A DNA stretch of 7,975 bases from JBEKIK01 sp049509395 (GCA_049509395.1 JBEKZY010000233.1:1-7975); one strand, 5' to 3'; shown: positions 1 through 6,747, counted from the first letter of the stretch. Translations and numbers: made by a program. The notes: generated from the sequence alone by a model not told the origin.

Positions 1-38
1 TGTACAACTGTGGCTTAACTACACTACTTAAGGGTACT

Positions 39-86
39 TAGGATCCAGTCCCGAAAGGGGTCGGGGTTCAAATCCCCGCTCTCGCA
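39..86 (+). tRNA. 3' half of a type II tRNA, probably tRNA-Leu
   Basis: The T arm is perfect: stem CGGGG at 62-66, loop TTCAAAT at 67-73, stem CCCCG at 74-78. It is followed by an acceptor 3' strand CTCTCGC (79-85) and discriminator A86. No CCA is encoded. Before it lies a long variable arm, CCC-GAAA-GGG (50-59), which restricts the choice to Leu, Ser or Tyr. A73 and the GC-A end fit Leu. The preceding TAGGA plus TCCAG resembles the anticodon loop and 3' anticodon stem of a Leu(UAG) tRNA. The 5' half is not where it should be: a contiguous gene would begin near position 1-2 with GCGAGAG and would have CTGGA before the loop, and neither is present. The gene is therefore intron-split, with the 5' exon left of the window, or it is only a tRNA 3' remnant at an attachment site. 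A tmRNA end is unlikely because the G3-U70 pair cannot form (base 70 is C). Confidence 0.65.
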
Positions 87-227
87 TCTTTTAGGGGCTG
101 CATCATGGCTATTTTTTTCTCTGGAAATCCATGCTCCGATCTGTTATGCTCATCACTTTGTGGACTTCGTGTTCTTAGTGGATCAAAAGAATGCGAAAAA
201 CAGCCCATGATTACCCAAAAACGTGGA

Positions 228-262
228 AAAATCGCGATTTTGGCACCAAAAAAACTCGTGCC
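228..262. repeat. Palindrome and adjacent inverted repeat upstream of the rpmG promoter
   Basis: Positions 228-241 form a perfect 14-bp palindrome, AAAATCGCGATTTT. Immediately after it, GGCAC (242-246) and GTGCC (258-262) form a 5-bp inverted repeat with an 11-base A-rich loop. Both sit just upstream of the candidate -35 box at 268-273, so an operator role is possible. No T tract follows, so this is not a convincing terminator. The rest of 87-267 holds nothing I recognise; the overlapping short ORFs on both strands have no motif and look spurious. Confidence 0.4.
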
Positions 263-267
263 TAGTG

Positions 268-296
268 TTTTCAATTCGTATCTAAGGCAGTATAAT
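268..296 (+). promoter_or_regulatory. Sigma-70-type promoter for rpmG
   Basis: A perfect -10 hexamer TATAAT lies at 291-296. Seventeen bases upstream is TTTTCA (268-273), which matches four of six positions of the TTGACA consensus. Transcription would start near 303, leaving a leader of about 75 bases before the rpmG ATG. The same promoter could also serve recJ, because no T-tract terminator lies between the two genes. Confidence 0.55.
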
Positions 297-378
297 GCTT
301 TGTTTTACGTAAACAATAATTAGCGTCCGGCACAAAAACATTGCAACCGGATTCTTAGCAAGGGTTGGAGTTTCGATT

Positions 379-543
379 ATGGCCAAAGGCAAAAAAAAGG
401 CGGAAGTGGTGTTTCTGGCGTGCAAAGAGGACGGCGATTTGAATTACACCTTGCGGCGCAAGCCAGGCGGCGAGAAATTGAATATAAAAAAATTCTGCCC
501 CCGCTGCCGCAAGCATACCGACCATGCGGAAAAGAAAAAGTAG
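379..543 (+). CDS. rpmG: 50S ribosomal protein L33 (bL33)
   Basis: This 54-residue basic protein matches bL33, a small protein of the large ribosomal subunit near the E site. The family pattern is visible: N-terminal MAKGKKK, then VVFLACKEDGDLNYT, and the C-terminal block KKFCPRCRKHTDH. Zinc-binding bL33 carries two CxxC pairs. Here the second pair is intact (C40, C43), but the first has only C15, with D18 where the second Cys would be, so zinc binding is uncertain. The start is ATG 379 with GGAG at 367-370, eight bases upstream. A good promoter lies at 268-296. The 95-bp gap to recJ on the same strand contains a hairpin and a tandem repeat. Length and motifs make the identification firm. Confidence 0.93.
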   Translation: MAKGKKKAEVVFLACKEDGDLNYTLRRKPGGEKLNIKKFCPRCRKHTDHAEKKK

Positions 544-569
544 GGAGTTTTAGGCCATACACGGCAATC

Positions 570-585
570 CGGCTAACAATAGCCG
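570..585 (+). other. Small perfect hairpin downstream of rpmG
   Basis: CGGCTA (570-575), loop ACAA, TAGCCG (580-585) forms a 6-bp stem with a tetraloop, 26 bases after the rpmG stop codon. No T run follows, so it is not a standard intrinsic terminator. It may act as a 3' stabilising or processing hairpin, or be incidental. It overlaps the start of the heptamer repeat. Confidence 0.35.
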
Positions 586-618
586 ACCGCTAATAGCTGA
601 TTGCTGATAGCTAATTGC
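577..618 (+). repeat. Degenerate heptanucleotide tandem repeat before recJ
   Basis: The sequence divides into consecutive 7-mers: CAATAGC, CGACCGC, TAATAGC, TGATTGC, TGATAGC, TAATTGC. The last four (591-618) fit TRATWGC exactly, and the first two are weaker. The block ends 20 bases before the recJ ATG and leaves the ribosome binding site untouched. Confidence 0.6.
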
Positions 619-638
619 CTTATGCCTGAGAGCTTGTC

Positions 639-2381
639 ATGTCCAAGCGATGGCGCATCCACTCGCATGATCCTGATCGAATCACAACCCTGGGGCGCGC
701 GGCAGGCATCCCGGCCGTGGTTGCGCAATTGCTCGTCAGCCGCGGGGTGACCGAGCCTTCAGCGGCCCGGGAATTTCTCGATCCCAAGCTGGCCGATCTA
801 AGGGATCCGCAACTTTTGCCCTGTTGCACGGAAGCCGCCGCATTGATTCATCAAGCCGTGCGCGCGGGAAAACGGATTTGCATTCACGGCGATTACGATG
901 TCGACGGCATGACAGGCACAGCCTTGCTCTATACGGGATTGAAACTGCTGGGGGCCGACGTGGGCTACTATATCCCCCACCGGCTAGATGAAGGTTACGG
1001 GCTGAGTGCCGAGACAATCCGCGCAAAAGCGGCGGAAAAAGTCGATCTGATCGTGACGGTCGATTGCGGCATCGGCAGCGTGGAAGAAGCTGCGCTTGCC
1101 AGGCAACTCGGCATCGATTTGATTATCACCGACCATCACGAGCCGGGCCCGAAGCTGCCCGACGCCGCGGCCATTGTCCACCCCCGCCTGCCAGCCGGCG
1201 GGTATCCATTCGGGGGCTTGAGCGGATCGGGGGTGGCTTTCAAATTGGCCTGGGCAATCTGCCAGCAATCGAGCGGGGCCAAGAGGGTCGGCGATGCAAT
1301 GAAGGATTTTTTGCTCCAGGCCGTAGGTCTGGCCGCCCTTGGCACCGTGGCCGACGCCGTGCCGTTGGTCGATGAAAATCGCGTGCTGGTGCGACACGGA
1401 CTGCTCACACTTGCGCAGCGTCCGACATTGGGGATGGGCACTTTAATGAAAGTGGCCGAGATCGACAAAAAGAAGTCGTTGGATTGCGACGATTTGGCCT
1501 TCACGCTTGCTCCCCGTCTGAACGCGGCAGGGCGATTGGGTCAACCGCAGTTGGCCGTTGAGTTGCTCGTGACCGACCGGCCCGACCGGGCTCTGGAATT
1601 AGCCCAATATCTGGATCAACTCAATGCCACCCGGCAAACGCTGGAGCGGAGCATTCAGCTTTCCGCCACGAAGCAGGCCAAGGAGCAATTCGACTTGGAT
1701 TCGGAGCCGGCCCTGGTCCTGGCCGAACGCGGCTGGCATCCCGGCGTGATCGGCATCGTGGCCGGTCGATTGGCCGATAAATTTCACCGGCCGGTAGTGC
1801 TGATCGCATGGGACCAGATGGGAATCAAGCCGGGGATCGGTTCGGCGCGGAGCGTGCCCGGTTTCAACCTTTATGCCGCCTTGGCGGCGTGCGATGAATT
1901 TCTGATTTCCCACGGGGGCCATGCGGCGGCGGCCGGATTGAAAATCGAAGAAGGCAAATTGTCCGGCTTTCGCGCGGCCTTTTGCGAAGCGGCTGCCGCC
2001 GAATTGGGTGCAACTCCCCGGGAAGGCGAATTGGCCATCGACGCGGAAGCCCCGCTGAGCGCATTCACGCTCCAGGCGGTCGAGCAAATCGAGCGTTTGG
2101 CGCCATTCGGCCAATCGAACGCCCGGCCGCTGTTGTGCACCACGGACGTCACCTTGGCCGAACCGCCGCGGACAATCGGCGGCGGCGGTCATCACCTGGC
2201 ATTAAAACTCACGCAATACGGCGTAACCTTTAGGGCGGTGGCTTTCGGCGGCGGCGATTGGATCGACGAATTGGCCGTGCTCGACGGCCCGATCGACATC
2301 GCTTTTCGCCCGGTGATCAACAGATACCGCGGCCGGCAAAACGTGGAACTGCACCTAGTCGATTGGCGGGCGAAATTTTAA
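639..2381 (+). CDS. recJ: Single-stranded-DNA-specific 5'-3' exonuclease RecJ
   Basis: RecJ degrades single-stranded DNA 5' to 3' in RecF-pathway recombination, mismatch repair and fork processing; it is cytoplasmic and metal dependent. The 580-residue product has the family motifs in order: GDYDVDG at 84-90, VDCG at 141-144, DHH at 165-167, GTVAD at 235-239, APRLNAAGRLG at 291-301, the GWHPGVIGIVAGR block at 365-377, and the DHHA1 motif GGHAAAAG at 426-433. A C-terminal OB-fold region begins near 462 and contains PFGQSNARP (489-497). Length matches the usual 560-580 residues. All metal-binding Asp and His residues I can identify are present. ATG 639 is preceded by GAGAG at 628-632, six bases upstream. 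The gene lies downstream of rpmG, possibly on the same transcript, and ends 11 bases before a strong terminator. Confidence 0.96.
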   Translation: MSKRWRIHSHDPDRITTLGRAAGIPAVVAQLLVSRGVTEPSAAREFLDPKLADLRDPQLLPCCTEAAALIHQAVRAGKRICIHGDYDVDGMTGTALLYTGLKLLGADVGYYIPHRLDEGYGLSAETIRAKAAEKVDLIVTVDCGIGSVEEAALARQLGIDLIITDHHEPGPKLPDAAAIVHPRLPAGGYPFGGLSGSGVAFKLAWAICQQSSGAKRVGDAMKDFLLQAVGLAALGTVADAVPLVDENRVLVRHGLLTLAQRPTLGMGTLMKVAEIDKKKSLDCDDLAFTLAPRLNAAGRLGQPQLAVELLVTDRPDRALELAQYLDQLNATRQTLERSIQLSATKQAKEQFDLDSEPALVLAERGWHPGVIGIVAGRLADKFHRPVVLIAWDQMGIKPGIGSARSVPGFNLYAALAACDEFLISHGGHAAAAGLKIEEGKLSGFRAAFCEAAAAELGATPREGELAIDAEAPLSAFTLQAVEQIERLAPFGQSNARPLLCTTDVTLAEPPRTIGGGGHHLALKLTQYGVTFRAVAFGGGDWIDELAVLDGPIDIAFRPVINRYRGRQNVELHLVDWRAKF

Positions 2382-2392
2382 AATTTATTTAG

Positions 2393-2418
2393 CCCCCGGT
2401 GATCACACCGGGGGTTTT
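2393..2418 (+). terminator. Intrinsic terminator after recJ
   Basis: CCCCCGGT (2393-2400) pairs perfectly with ACCGGGGG (2407-2414) around a six-base loop, GATCAC. TTTT (2415-2418) follows. The stem starts 11 bases after the recJ stop codon. It should end the rpmG/recJ transcript, which implies that pcm has its own promoter or depends on readthrough. Confidence 0.85.
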
Positions 2419-2466
2419 GATTGCGGTCAAAAGACCAGTTTGAGAAAATGCGGGGTGCGTGGAAAT

Positions 2467-3120
2467 ATGAGCGATGCCGACCTGCAAACAGCCAAAATCA
2501 ACATGCTCCGCCGGCAATTGAGCGGGCGGGGCATTACAGCCGAACGCGTGCTGGCGGCCATGGGCAAAGTTCCCCGCGAACGATTCGTTCCGCCCGAGTT
2601 GCATTTCGAGGCTTATTCCGATCGTGCCCTGGGCATCGACTGCGGTCAAACCATCAGCCAGCCGTATATGGTGGCGTTGATGACCGAGGCACTGGAGCTT
2701 TCAGGCACGGAAAAGGTATTGGAAATCGGAACCGGCAGCGGCTACCAGACGGCTATTCTCGCGGAATTGGCCGCCGAGGTCGTCACTGTCGAACGCCATG
2801 CCCTGTTATCCCAACAAGCCGCTAAAATTCTCCAGGAATTGGGATATCGAAACGTGCGTTTATTTGTGGGCGACGGTTCGCTGGGCTGGCCCGATCAGGC
2901 GCCTTACAATCGGATCATGGTCACCGCTATGGCGGCACAATGTCCGCCGGCCTTTTTTGAACAACTATGCGAAGGCGGACTTATCATCATTCCCATCGGC
3001 GGTTACGAGCACCAGGTGCTGCAAGCGATAAAGAAAGTATCGGGCGAAGCCAAGACAACCGCTATTACGGGTTGCCGATTTGTGCCCTTGATCGGAGAGC
3101 AAGGTTGGTTGGATAGATAA
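2467..3120 (+). CDS. pcm: Protein-L-isoaspartate O-methyltransferase
   Basis: The enzyme uses S-adenosylmethionine to methylate L-isoaspartyl residues in damaged proteins, starting their repair; it is cytosolic. From ATG 2467 the product has 217 residues, close to the usual 208-220. The PCMT signature QTISQPYMVALM is at 61-72, SAM-binding motif I LEIGTGSGY at 85-93, motif II PYNRIMVTA at 146-154, and motif III near GGLIIIPIG at 170-178. The N-terminal block with VPRERFVP (35-42) is also typical. An in-frame TTG at 2440 would add nine residues (MRKCGVRGN) unlike the family, so ATG 2467 is preferred, although only a weak GTGGA (2459-2463) precedes it. Promoter elements between the recJ terminator and the start are poor; TTGCGG (2421-2426) with GAAAAT (2444-2449) at 17-base spacing is the best I see. 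The stop codon is 6 bp from that of the convergent GH16 gene. Confidence 0.94.
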   Translation: MSDADLQTAKINMLRRQLSGRGITAERVLAAMGKVPRERFVPPELHFEAYSDRALGIDCGQTISQPYMVALMTEALELSGTEKVLEIGTGSGYQTAILAELAAEVVTVERHALLSQQAAKILQELGYRNVRLFVGDGSLGWPDQAPYNRIMVTAMAAQCPPAFFEQLCEGGLIIIPIGGYEHQVLQAIKKVSGEAKTTAITGCRFVPLIGEQGWLDR

Positions 3121-3126
3121 TGATTC

Positions 3127-6078
3127 TCATTTGCGGCGTCGGCCGATAAATAAGGCGGCCGCGGACGCAAGCAGTATTAAGCTCCAGGTCGATGGTTCGG
3201 GCACCGGCAGCAGGGAATCGGAGAGTGGGCCGCCGGGGATTGGGCTAATGGTTAATGTAGAGCCGGCGGATATAGTCAGGCTTCCCACGGCTACGGAATC
3301 AGCAGTAAGCGACGCGGCAGTCGAACCGTCGCCCACGATCAATGTGCCGCCGGAGATGTCGTGCATTGCGGCCGAGGGGGAATTGACCTGCAAAGAACCG
3401 CCGAGTATGGACGCTGAACCTATTGAAACCGCTGCGCCGCTGATGATTAACGAACCGTCATCGACGGTTGTCGTTCCCTTATAAGTGTTGTTTCCAGAGA
3501 GGATCAAAGTGCCGCTGCCCGTTTTAAGCAGCGCGATGCTGCCAGCCGTGTTTTGGATGACTCCATTGAACGTCGAATTAGCGTCGTTTGCCCCCACTGT
3601 CAAAATAGGATTGCCGACGAAGGAGTTATCGACAGTACCGTACCCCGAAAGTCCGTTAATGGTTTGGCTGAAACTACCCAATTCGAGTTTGGCCCCGGAC
3701 GCGATCGAGACGTTGCCCGTTCCGGGACCGTTGGGAAGCACGTTAACCGCGCCGCCTTTTAAAACTCCATTGTTGATCCAGGTTGTGCCGCTATATGTAT
3801 TTGCGCCTGCAATCATGAACGTGCCGCCGCCAGTCTTGATTATTCCGCCGGTTCCGGATATGGTGCCGGAAAATGTTGTGGACGTTCCGTTGCCGCCGAG
3901 TGTAAGAATGCCGGAGCCCAGCAGCACGGAACTGCCGGCCACGCCTGACAGCGAACCTATCGTTTGATTGATGCCGTTGAGATCCAGCGTTGCCGTGCTG
4001 CCGGTTATATTCACGGCAGTGTTTAATGGAAGTTCGCCGCCCGCCATGCCGATATTTAAGGAGCTTAGATTGGCGTCGGGACCGGCGTCGTGCAGAGTTT
4101 CCAGAATCGTCTGGTTGATCGGCCCGGTCCAGAGACGAACTTCGTCGTAACTGGCGTTGGCCGTATTATCTGAGGAATAGGAAGAGCGGCCGAGGTTGTC
4201 TTGACTATTGACAAAACTCGCGAGGGTGTTGGTGCTGACGAAAGAACCCTTGGCAGGCCCCAGATTTGCGCTTGTGGAGGGGGCGGCGTACCAGGTGACC
4301 TGCGTATTGCTGCCCATCGGAGTAAGAAGCATGACGAAATGGTACTCGGTGTTGAGATTATAAGGTTCGTTGGAATTGTCCGATGTGCTGGTGGCGGCGT
4401 CTTTCCATTCCACCCGGTCCGAGTTGAAAGTAGTGCTCTGGGTCCAACTCATGAATAGATTTTCGCTGGAACTGGAGCCGAAGTCGAAAATCCGGCTCCA
4501 ATTCTGCACGGTTATGGGCGTGGCCCACAACTCGATGGCTACCGGCGTATTGGTGCTGGGCAGCAGGTTCGAGCCAAGGTGGACATAGCCGGATGAGGAG
4601 CTCGAGCCGCCGCCAAGAGTGACCTGCGTAGAGCCGAGCGTAACGTTATTGGATCCCGTATATGCTATCGTGGCGTTGCTCGTGCCCACCGAATCGGCCA
4701 AACTATTGTTGAAACTCCAGCGATGTGTGATCGTGACCGGCGATGCGCCAAGTTTCAAGGTTCCGCCGGCTATGGTAGTAGAGCCGTTGTAGTTGGCCGA
4801 GTTGTTTAAGGTGATTTGGCCCGAATCGATGCGCAAAGAGCCCATGCCGGTAATCGGGCCGTTTAAGGTCATCGGTTTATTGGGCGAACGTATGGTGACG
4901 TTGTTGTATAGCTCCAGCCTGGAGTTGATGACGTTCGGGCTCGTACCCGTGGCAAGACTGGCGTCGATCAATACTGTTGTGGCGTTAGGTTGATCGTTGG
5001 TGATGGGAGCGATGCTGGTCAACATGATGCTATCGTTGCTGTTGCCGCTGCCCAGCGTGTAATTTACCGGTGAATTAAGGACCAGTCCGCCCACGGTGCG
5101 GGAATTGCTCCAATCGACAGTCACGTTGCTGGCGGCTACCGAGCCGAAAGTGGCCGTTTGCGTATTCAGTTGAGGCGATCCGGCCGACCAGTTGGACGAC
5201 GTGTCCCACGATCCGTTGCCTGCAAGCGTCCAGGTAGTCGCTGAAGGATAAGTGCTTGTATTTTTCCACACGCGAACCCAATCCACCTGGGTCGTATCGG
5301 TGACGCCGGCTGGCCATTGCGTAGTGTCGGGCGCCGGTGGCCAGTTACCAGTCCCGCCGCCGATGGAGTAGTTGAGTATCAGATACATACTTACCATCTG
5401 AGCAATGGCGGAAGTGTCCGTAATAGTGCTTTTCAACGAGCCGTCAAAATAGAATTTGATGTAACTCGACGTCCATTCCATGCCATAAGTATGCCACGTG
5501 TTCGCCAGGCTGCCGGCGCCGGGATTAAACAAACCGGGTCCGTAGGATCCATTATGTGAGCTATCGATCTTATAGTGGTAAGCTATGTTATATTCATTGT
5601 AGTTCATGCCGGATTCAAATATTGGATACTCCATGATGTCGGCCTCAGGCGGCCAGTTGTTGTATAATCCCCAAAACGCCGGAAATGATCCAAGTTGAGA
5701 AGGGAGCTTGATCCGCGCCTCGGCATAACCGTATGTGTAGTTTAACAAGCTGTAGCCCGTTGAAATCACGCCCGAAGTGAAGGCCTTGCCGTCGGGGGCC
5801 GTTTCGCGTTTACCCGTTTCGGTCAAGACGCCATTGGCGACGCTGAGATTTTGGGCCAACATATATGCGTTGTTGCTGGCCTCATGTGTCGGTCCCCAGG
5901 GATACGCCGTGATCCATTTTTGCGTATCCACGCTGCTGCCGCCGAACTCGTCGGCATAGAGCAATCCCCACGTGGTTCCCGACGGAGGCGAGGCCTGGGC
6001 GGATTGGACGCAAACCATCGTCACCGCCAAAACACAACACAAAACAAGGATTTGCCGCACATTTGCTTTCACTGGCAT
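3127..6078 (-). CDS. Secreted GH16 beta-glucanase-like protein with beta-repeat passenger, LamG-like domain and PEP-CTERM tail
   Basis: A 983-residue exported protein. Residues 1-29 form a signal peptide: basic start, hydrophobic 10-24, AQA cleavage motif. Residues about 35-273 are a GH16 domain with catalytic motif EADIME at 145-150 (nucleophile E145, acid/base E150) and a closing strand QVDWVRVWK. GH16 enzymes cut beta-1,3/1,4-glucans and galactans; the substrate cannot be read from sequence. A linker rich in Asn, Ser, Thr and Gly follows. Autotransporter-associated beta repeats lie near 411-444, 743-777 and 846-880, with a LamG-like (concanavalin-fold) domain inserted at about 450-665. The C-terminus is VPEPSTW (959-965), a hydrophobic stretch (966-978) and RRRK, a textbook PEP-CTERM signal for exosortase sorting to the cell surface or extracellular matrix. 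Start ATG 6078 has a modest GAG seven bases upstream. The exosortase is not in this window. Confidence 0.9.
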   Translation of the reverse strand: MPVKANVRQILVLCCVLAVTMVCVQSAQASPPSGTTWGLLYADEFGGSSVDTQKWITAYPWGPTHEASNNAYMLAQNLSVANGVLTETGKRETAPDGKAFTSGVISTGYSLLNYTYGYAEARIKLPSQLGSFPAFWGLYNNWPPEADIMEYPIFESGMNYNEYNIAYHYKIDSSHNGSYGPGLFNPGAGSLANTWHTYGMEWTSSYIKFYFDGSLKSTITDTSAIAQMVSMYLILNYSIGGGTGNWPPAPDTTQWPAGVTDTTQVDWVRVWKNTSTYPSATTWTLAGNGSWDTSSNWSAGSPQLNTQTATFGSVAASNVTVDWSNSRTVGGLVLNSPVNYTLGSGNSNDSIMLTSIAPITNDQPNATTVLIDASLATGTSPNVINSRLELYNNVTIRSPNKPMTLNGPITGMGSLRIDSGQITLNNSANYNGSTTIAGGTLKLGASPVTITHRWSFNNSLADSVGTSNATIAYTGSNNVTLGSTQVTLGGGSSSSSGYVHLGSNLLPSTNTPVAIELWATPITVQNWSRIFDFGSSSSENLFMSWTQSTTFNSDRVEWKDAATSTSDNSNEPYNLNTEYHFVMLLTPMGSNTQVTWYAAPSTSANLGPAKGSFVSTNTLASFVNSQDNLGRSSYSSDNTANASYDEVRLWTGPINQTILETLHDAGPDANLSSLNIGMAGGELPLNTAVNITGSTATLDLNGINQTIGSLSGVAGSSVLLGSGILTLGGNGTSTTFSGTISGTGGIIKTGGGTFMIAGANTYSGTTWINNGVLKGGAVNVLPNGPGTGNVSIASGAKLELGSFSQTINGLSGYGTVDNSFVGNPILTVGANDANSTFNGVIQNTAGSIALLKTGSGTLILSGNNTYKGTTTVDDGSLIISGAAVSIGSASILGGSLQVNSPSAAMHDISGGTLIVGDGSTAASLTADSVAVGSLTISAGSTLTISPIPGGPLSDSLLPVPEPSTWSLILLASAAALFIGRRRK

Positions 6079-6270
6079 GTTATTACTCGTTGGTAAGGAA
6101 ATCAGATTTATATTTGTCCGGTAAATCAGCGATTGCTTTTGTCTGAAAGTTGTGTGTGCAAACGGAAGAAAGAATCTGTCTATTTGCAGTGCAAAATCAA
6201 CAGTATTTATCTTCCTGAAAGCTGGTATTATGCTGTAACGCTGCGCTACTGCGATCCTATGGCACTAACT

Positions 6271-6276
6271 ATTATA
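6271..6276 (-). promoter_or_regulatory. Candidate -10 box for the GH16 gene
   Basis: Read on the minus strand these bases are a perfect TATAAT. The leader to the GH16 start at 6078 would be about 185 bases. No good TTGACA-like hexamer sits 16-18 bases upstream; TTAACA is present but 21 bases away. In AT-rich DNA this could be chance. Confidence 0.25.
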
Positions 6277-6296
6277 ACAAAAACTGTCGTAATTCG

Positions 6297-6341
6297 TTGT
6301 TAAATTGCCCTAAATAAGTAAGTAGATACTGTTATTAACAA
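6297..6341. repeat. Spaced inverted repeat upstream of the candidate GH16 promoter
   Basis: TTGTTAA (6297-6303) and TTAACAA (6335-6341) are perfect reverse complements separated by 31 bases. They lie 20-65 bases upstream of the leftward TATAAT at 6271-6276. This would suit a pair of operator or activator half-sites for the secreted hydrolase. The arms are short and AT-rich, so coincidence is possible. Confidence 0.25.
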
Positions 6342-6647
6342 GGTCCAGTCAGTCGATCAAAGAATATGTACGCCCATTGGCTAATTCAATATAATTCTAA
6401 GGTGTAGTTATTTTTTATTATTGTGGAAAGCAAGAAATGCGGCTAAAACTAGCTCGGAAGATGTTGACCCGCCAGGGGAATGGATTAGAATAACCACTCC
6501 CTTGGCCTATAAAACATTTCATTGGCCATGAATTTCGTTATTTTAAAATCTGGCCGATCACAATGGTAAAGCTGATAAGAATTACCTGATATTTGGCAGG
6601 TGGTTGTGCATATTTGAATAAGACTAACTTATAATTGCGTAAATAGG

Positions 6648-6653
6648 TATAAT
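6648..6653 (+). promoter_or_regulatory. -10 box of the tRNA-Pro promoter
   Basis: A perfect TATAAT ends 13 bases before the first base of the tRNA, so transcription would start a few bases upstream of the mature 5' end. The -35 region is weak (TAACTT at 6625-6630, 17-base spacing). A second TATAAT occurs at 6630-6635 and could be an alternative. Confidence 0.45.
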
Positions 6654-6666
6654 CAAGAAATTCCAG

Positions 6667-6741
6667 CGGGGCGTAGCTCAGCCTGGCTAGAGCGCTTGGT
6701 TCGGGACCAAGAGGTCGCTGGTTCAAATCCAGTCGCCCCGA
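6667..6741 (+). tRNA. tRNA-Pro (anticodon CGG)
   Basis: A complete 75-base cloverleaf. Acceptor CGGGGCG (6667-6673) pairs with CGCCCCG (6734-6740), and the discriminator is A6741. The anticodon stem CTTGG/CCAAG encloses loop TTCGGGA, giving anticodon CGG, which reads CCG. The T arm is CTGG-TTCAAAT-CCAG. The first pair C1-G72 with A73 is the bacterial tRNA-Pro identity set. CCA is not encoded (ACT follows), so the tail must be added by CCA transferase. A -10 box lies just upstream and a terminator just downstream, so it appears to be a single-gene transcript. tRNA genes are common integration sites, and the genes to the right look accessory. Confidence 0.97.
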
Positions 6742-6747
6742 CTAAAT

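Larger units (their letters stand above)
6079..6666. other. AT-rich intergenic region between the GH16 gene and tRNA-Pro
   Basis: About 590 bp without a credible gene, visibly richer in A and T than the flanking coding DNA. It should carry the control region of the GH16 gene (leftward) and of tRNA-Pro (rightward). Besides the two candidate promoters listed separately, it contains a spaced inverted repeat (6297-6341) and two TTGGCC copies 20 bases apart (6502-6507 and 6522-6527). I found no riboswitch, known RNA family or insertion sequence. The minus-strand ORF at 6538-6726 is the antisense of the tRNA plus spacer and is not a gene. Confidence 0.6.

Noticed and set aside
1..86. 3' end of tmRNA (ssrA)
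   Set aside because: The T arm would fit, but the acceptor has C at position 70, so the G3-U70 pair needed for alanine charging cannot form. The CCC-GAAA-GGG variable arm fits a type II tRNA better.
68..323. Overlapping 68- and 72-residue ORFs on both strands after the tRNA
   Set aside because: No motif, no convincing ribosome binding site, and the plus-strand ORF runs through the rpmG promoter.
577..618. CRISPR array
   Set aside because: The unit is only 7 bp, contiguous and without spacers, so it is a simple tandem repeat.
984..2195. Long minus-strand ORFs opposite recJ (137, 122 and 198 residues)
   Set aside because: They are antisense to intact RecJ motifs, without their own motifs or start signals.
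3131..4588. Several plus-strand ORFs of 60-160 residues inside the GH16 gene
   Set aside because: They are antisense shadows of a repetitive GC-rich gene. The minus frame has a signal peptide, a catalytic motif and a sorting tail.
6502..6556. TTGGCC/TGGCC repeats as an operator
   Set aside because: Two exact hexamers 20 bases apart plus a partial third are too short to support a claim.
6538..6726. Minus-strand ORF beginning MNQRPLGPEPSA
   Set aside because: It is the reverse complement of most of the tRNA-Pro gene plus AT-rich spacer. This is a well-known type of false protein call antisense to tRNA-Pro.
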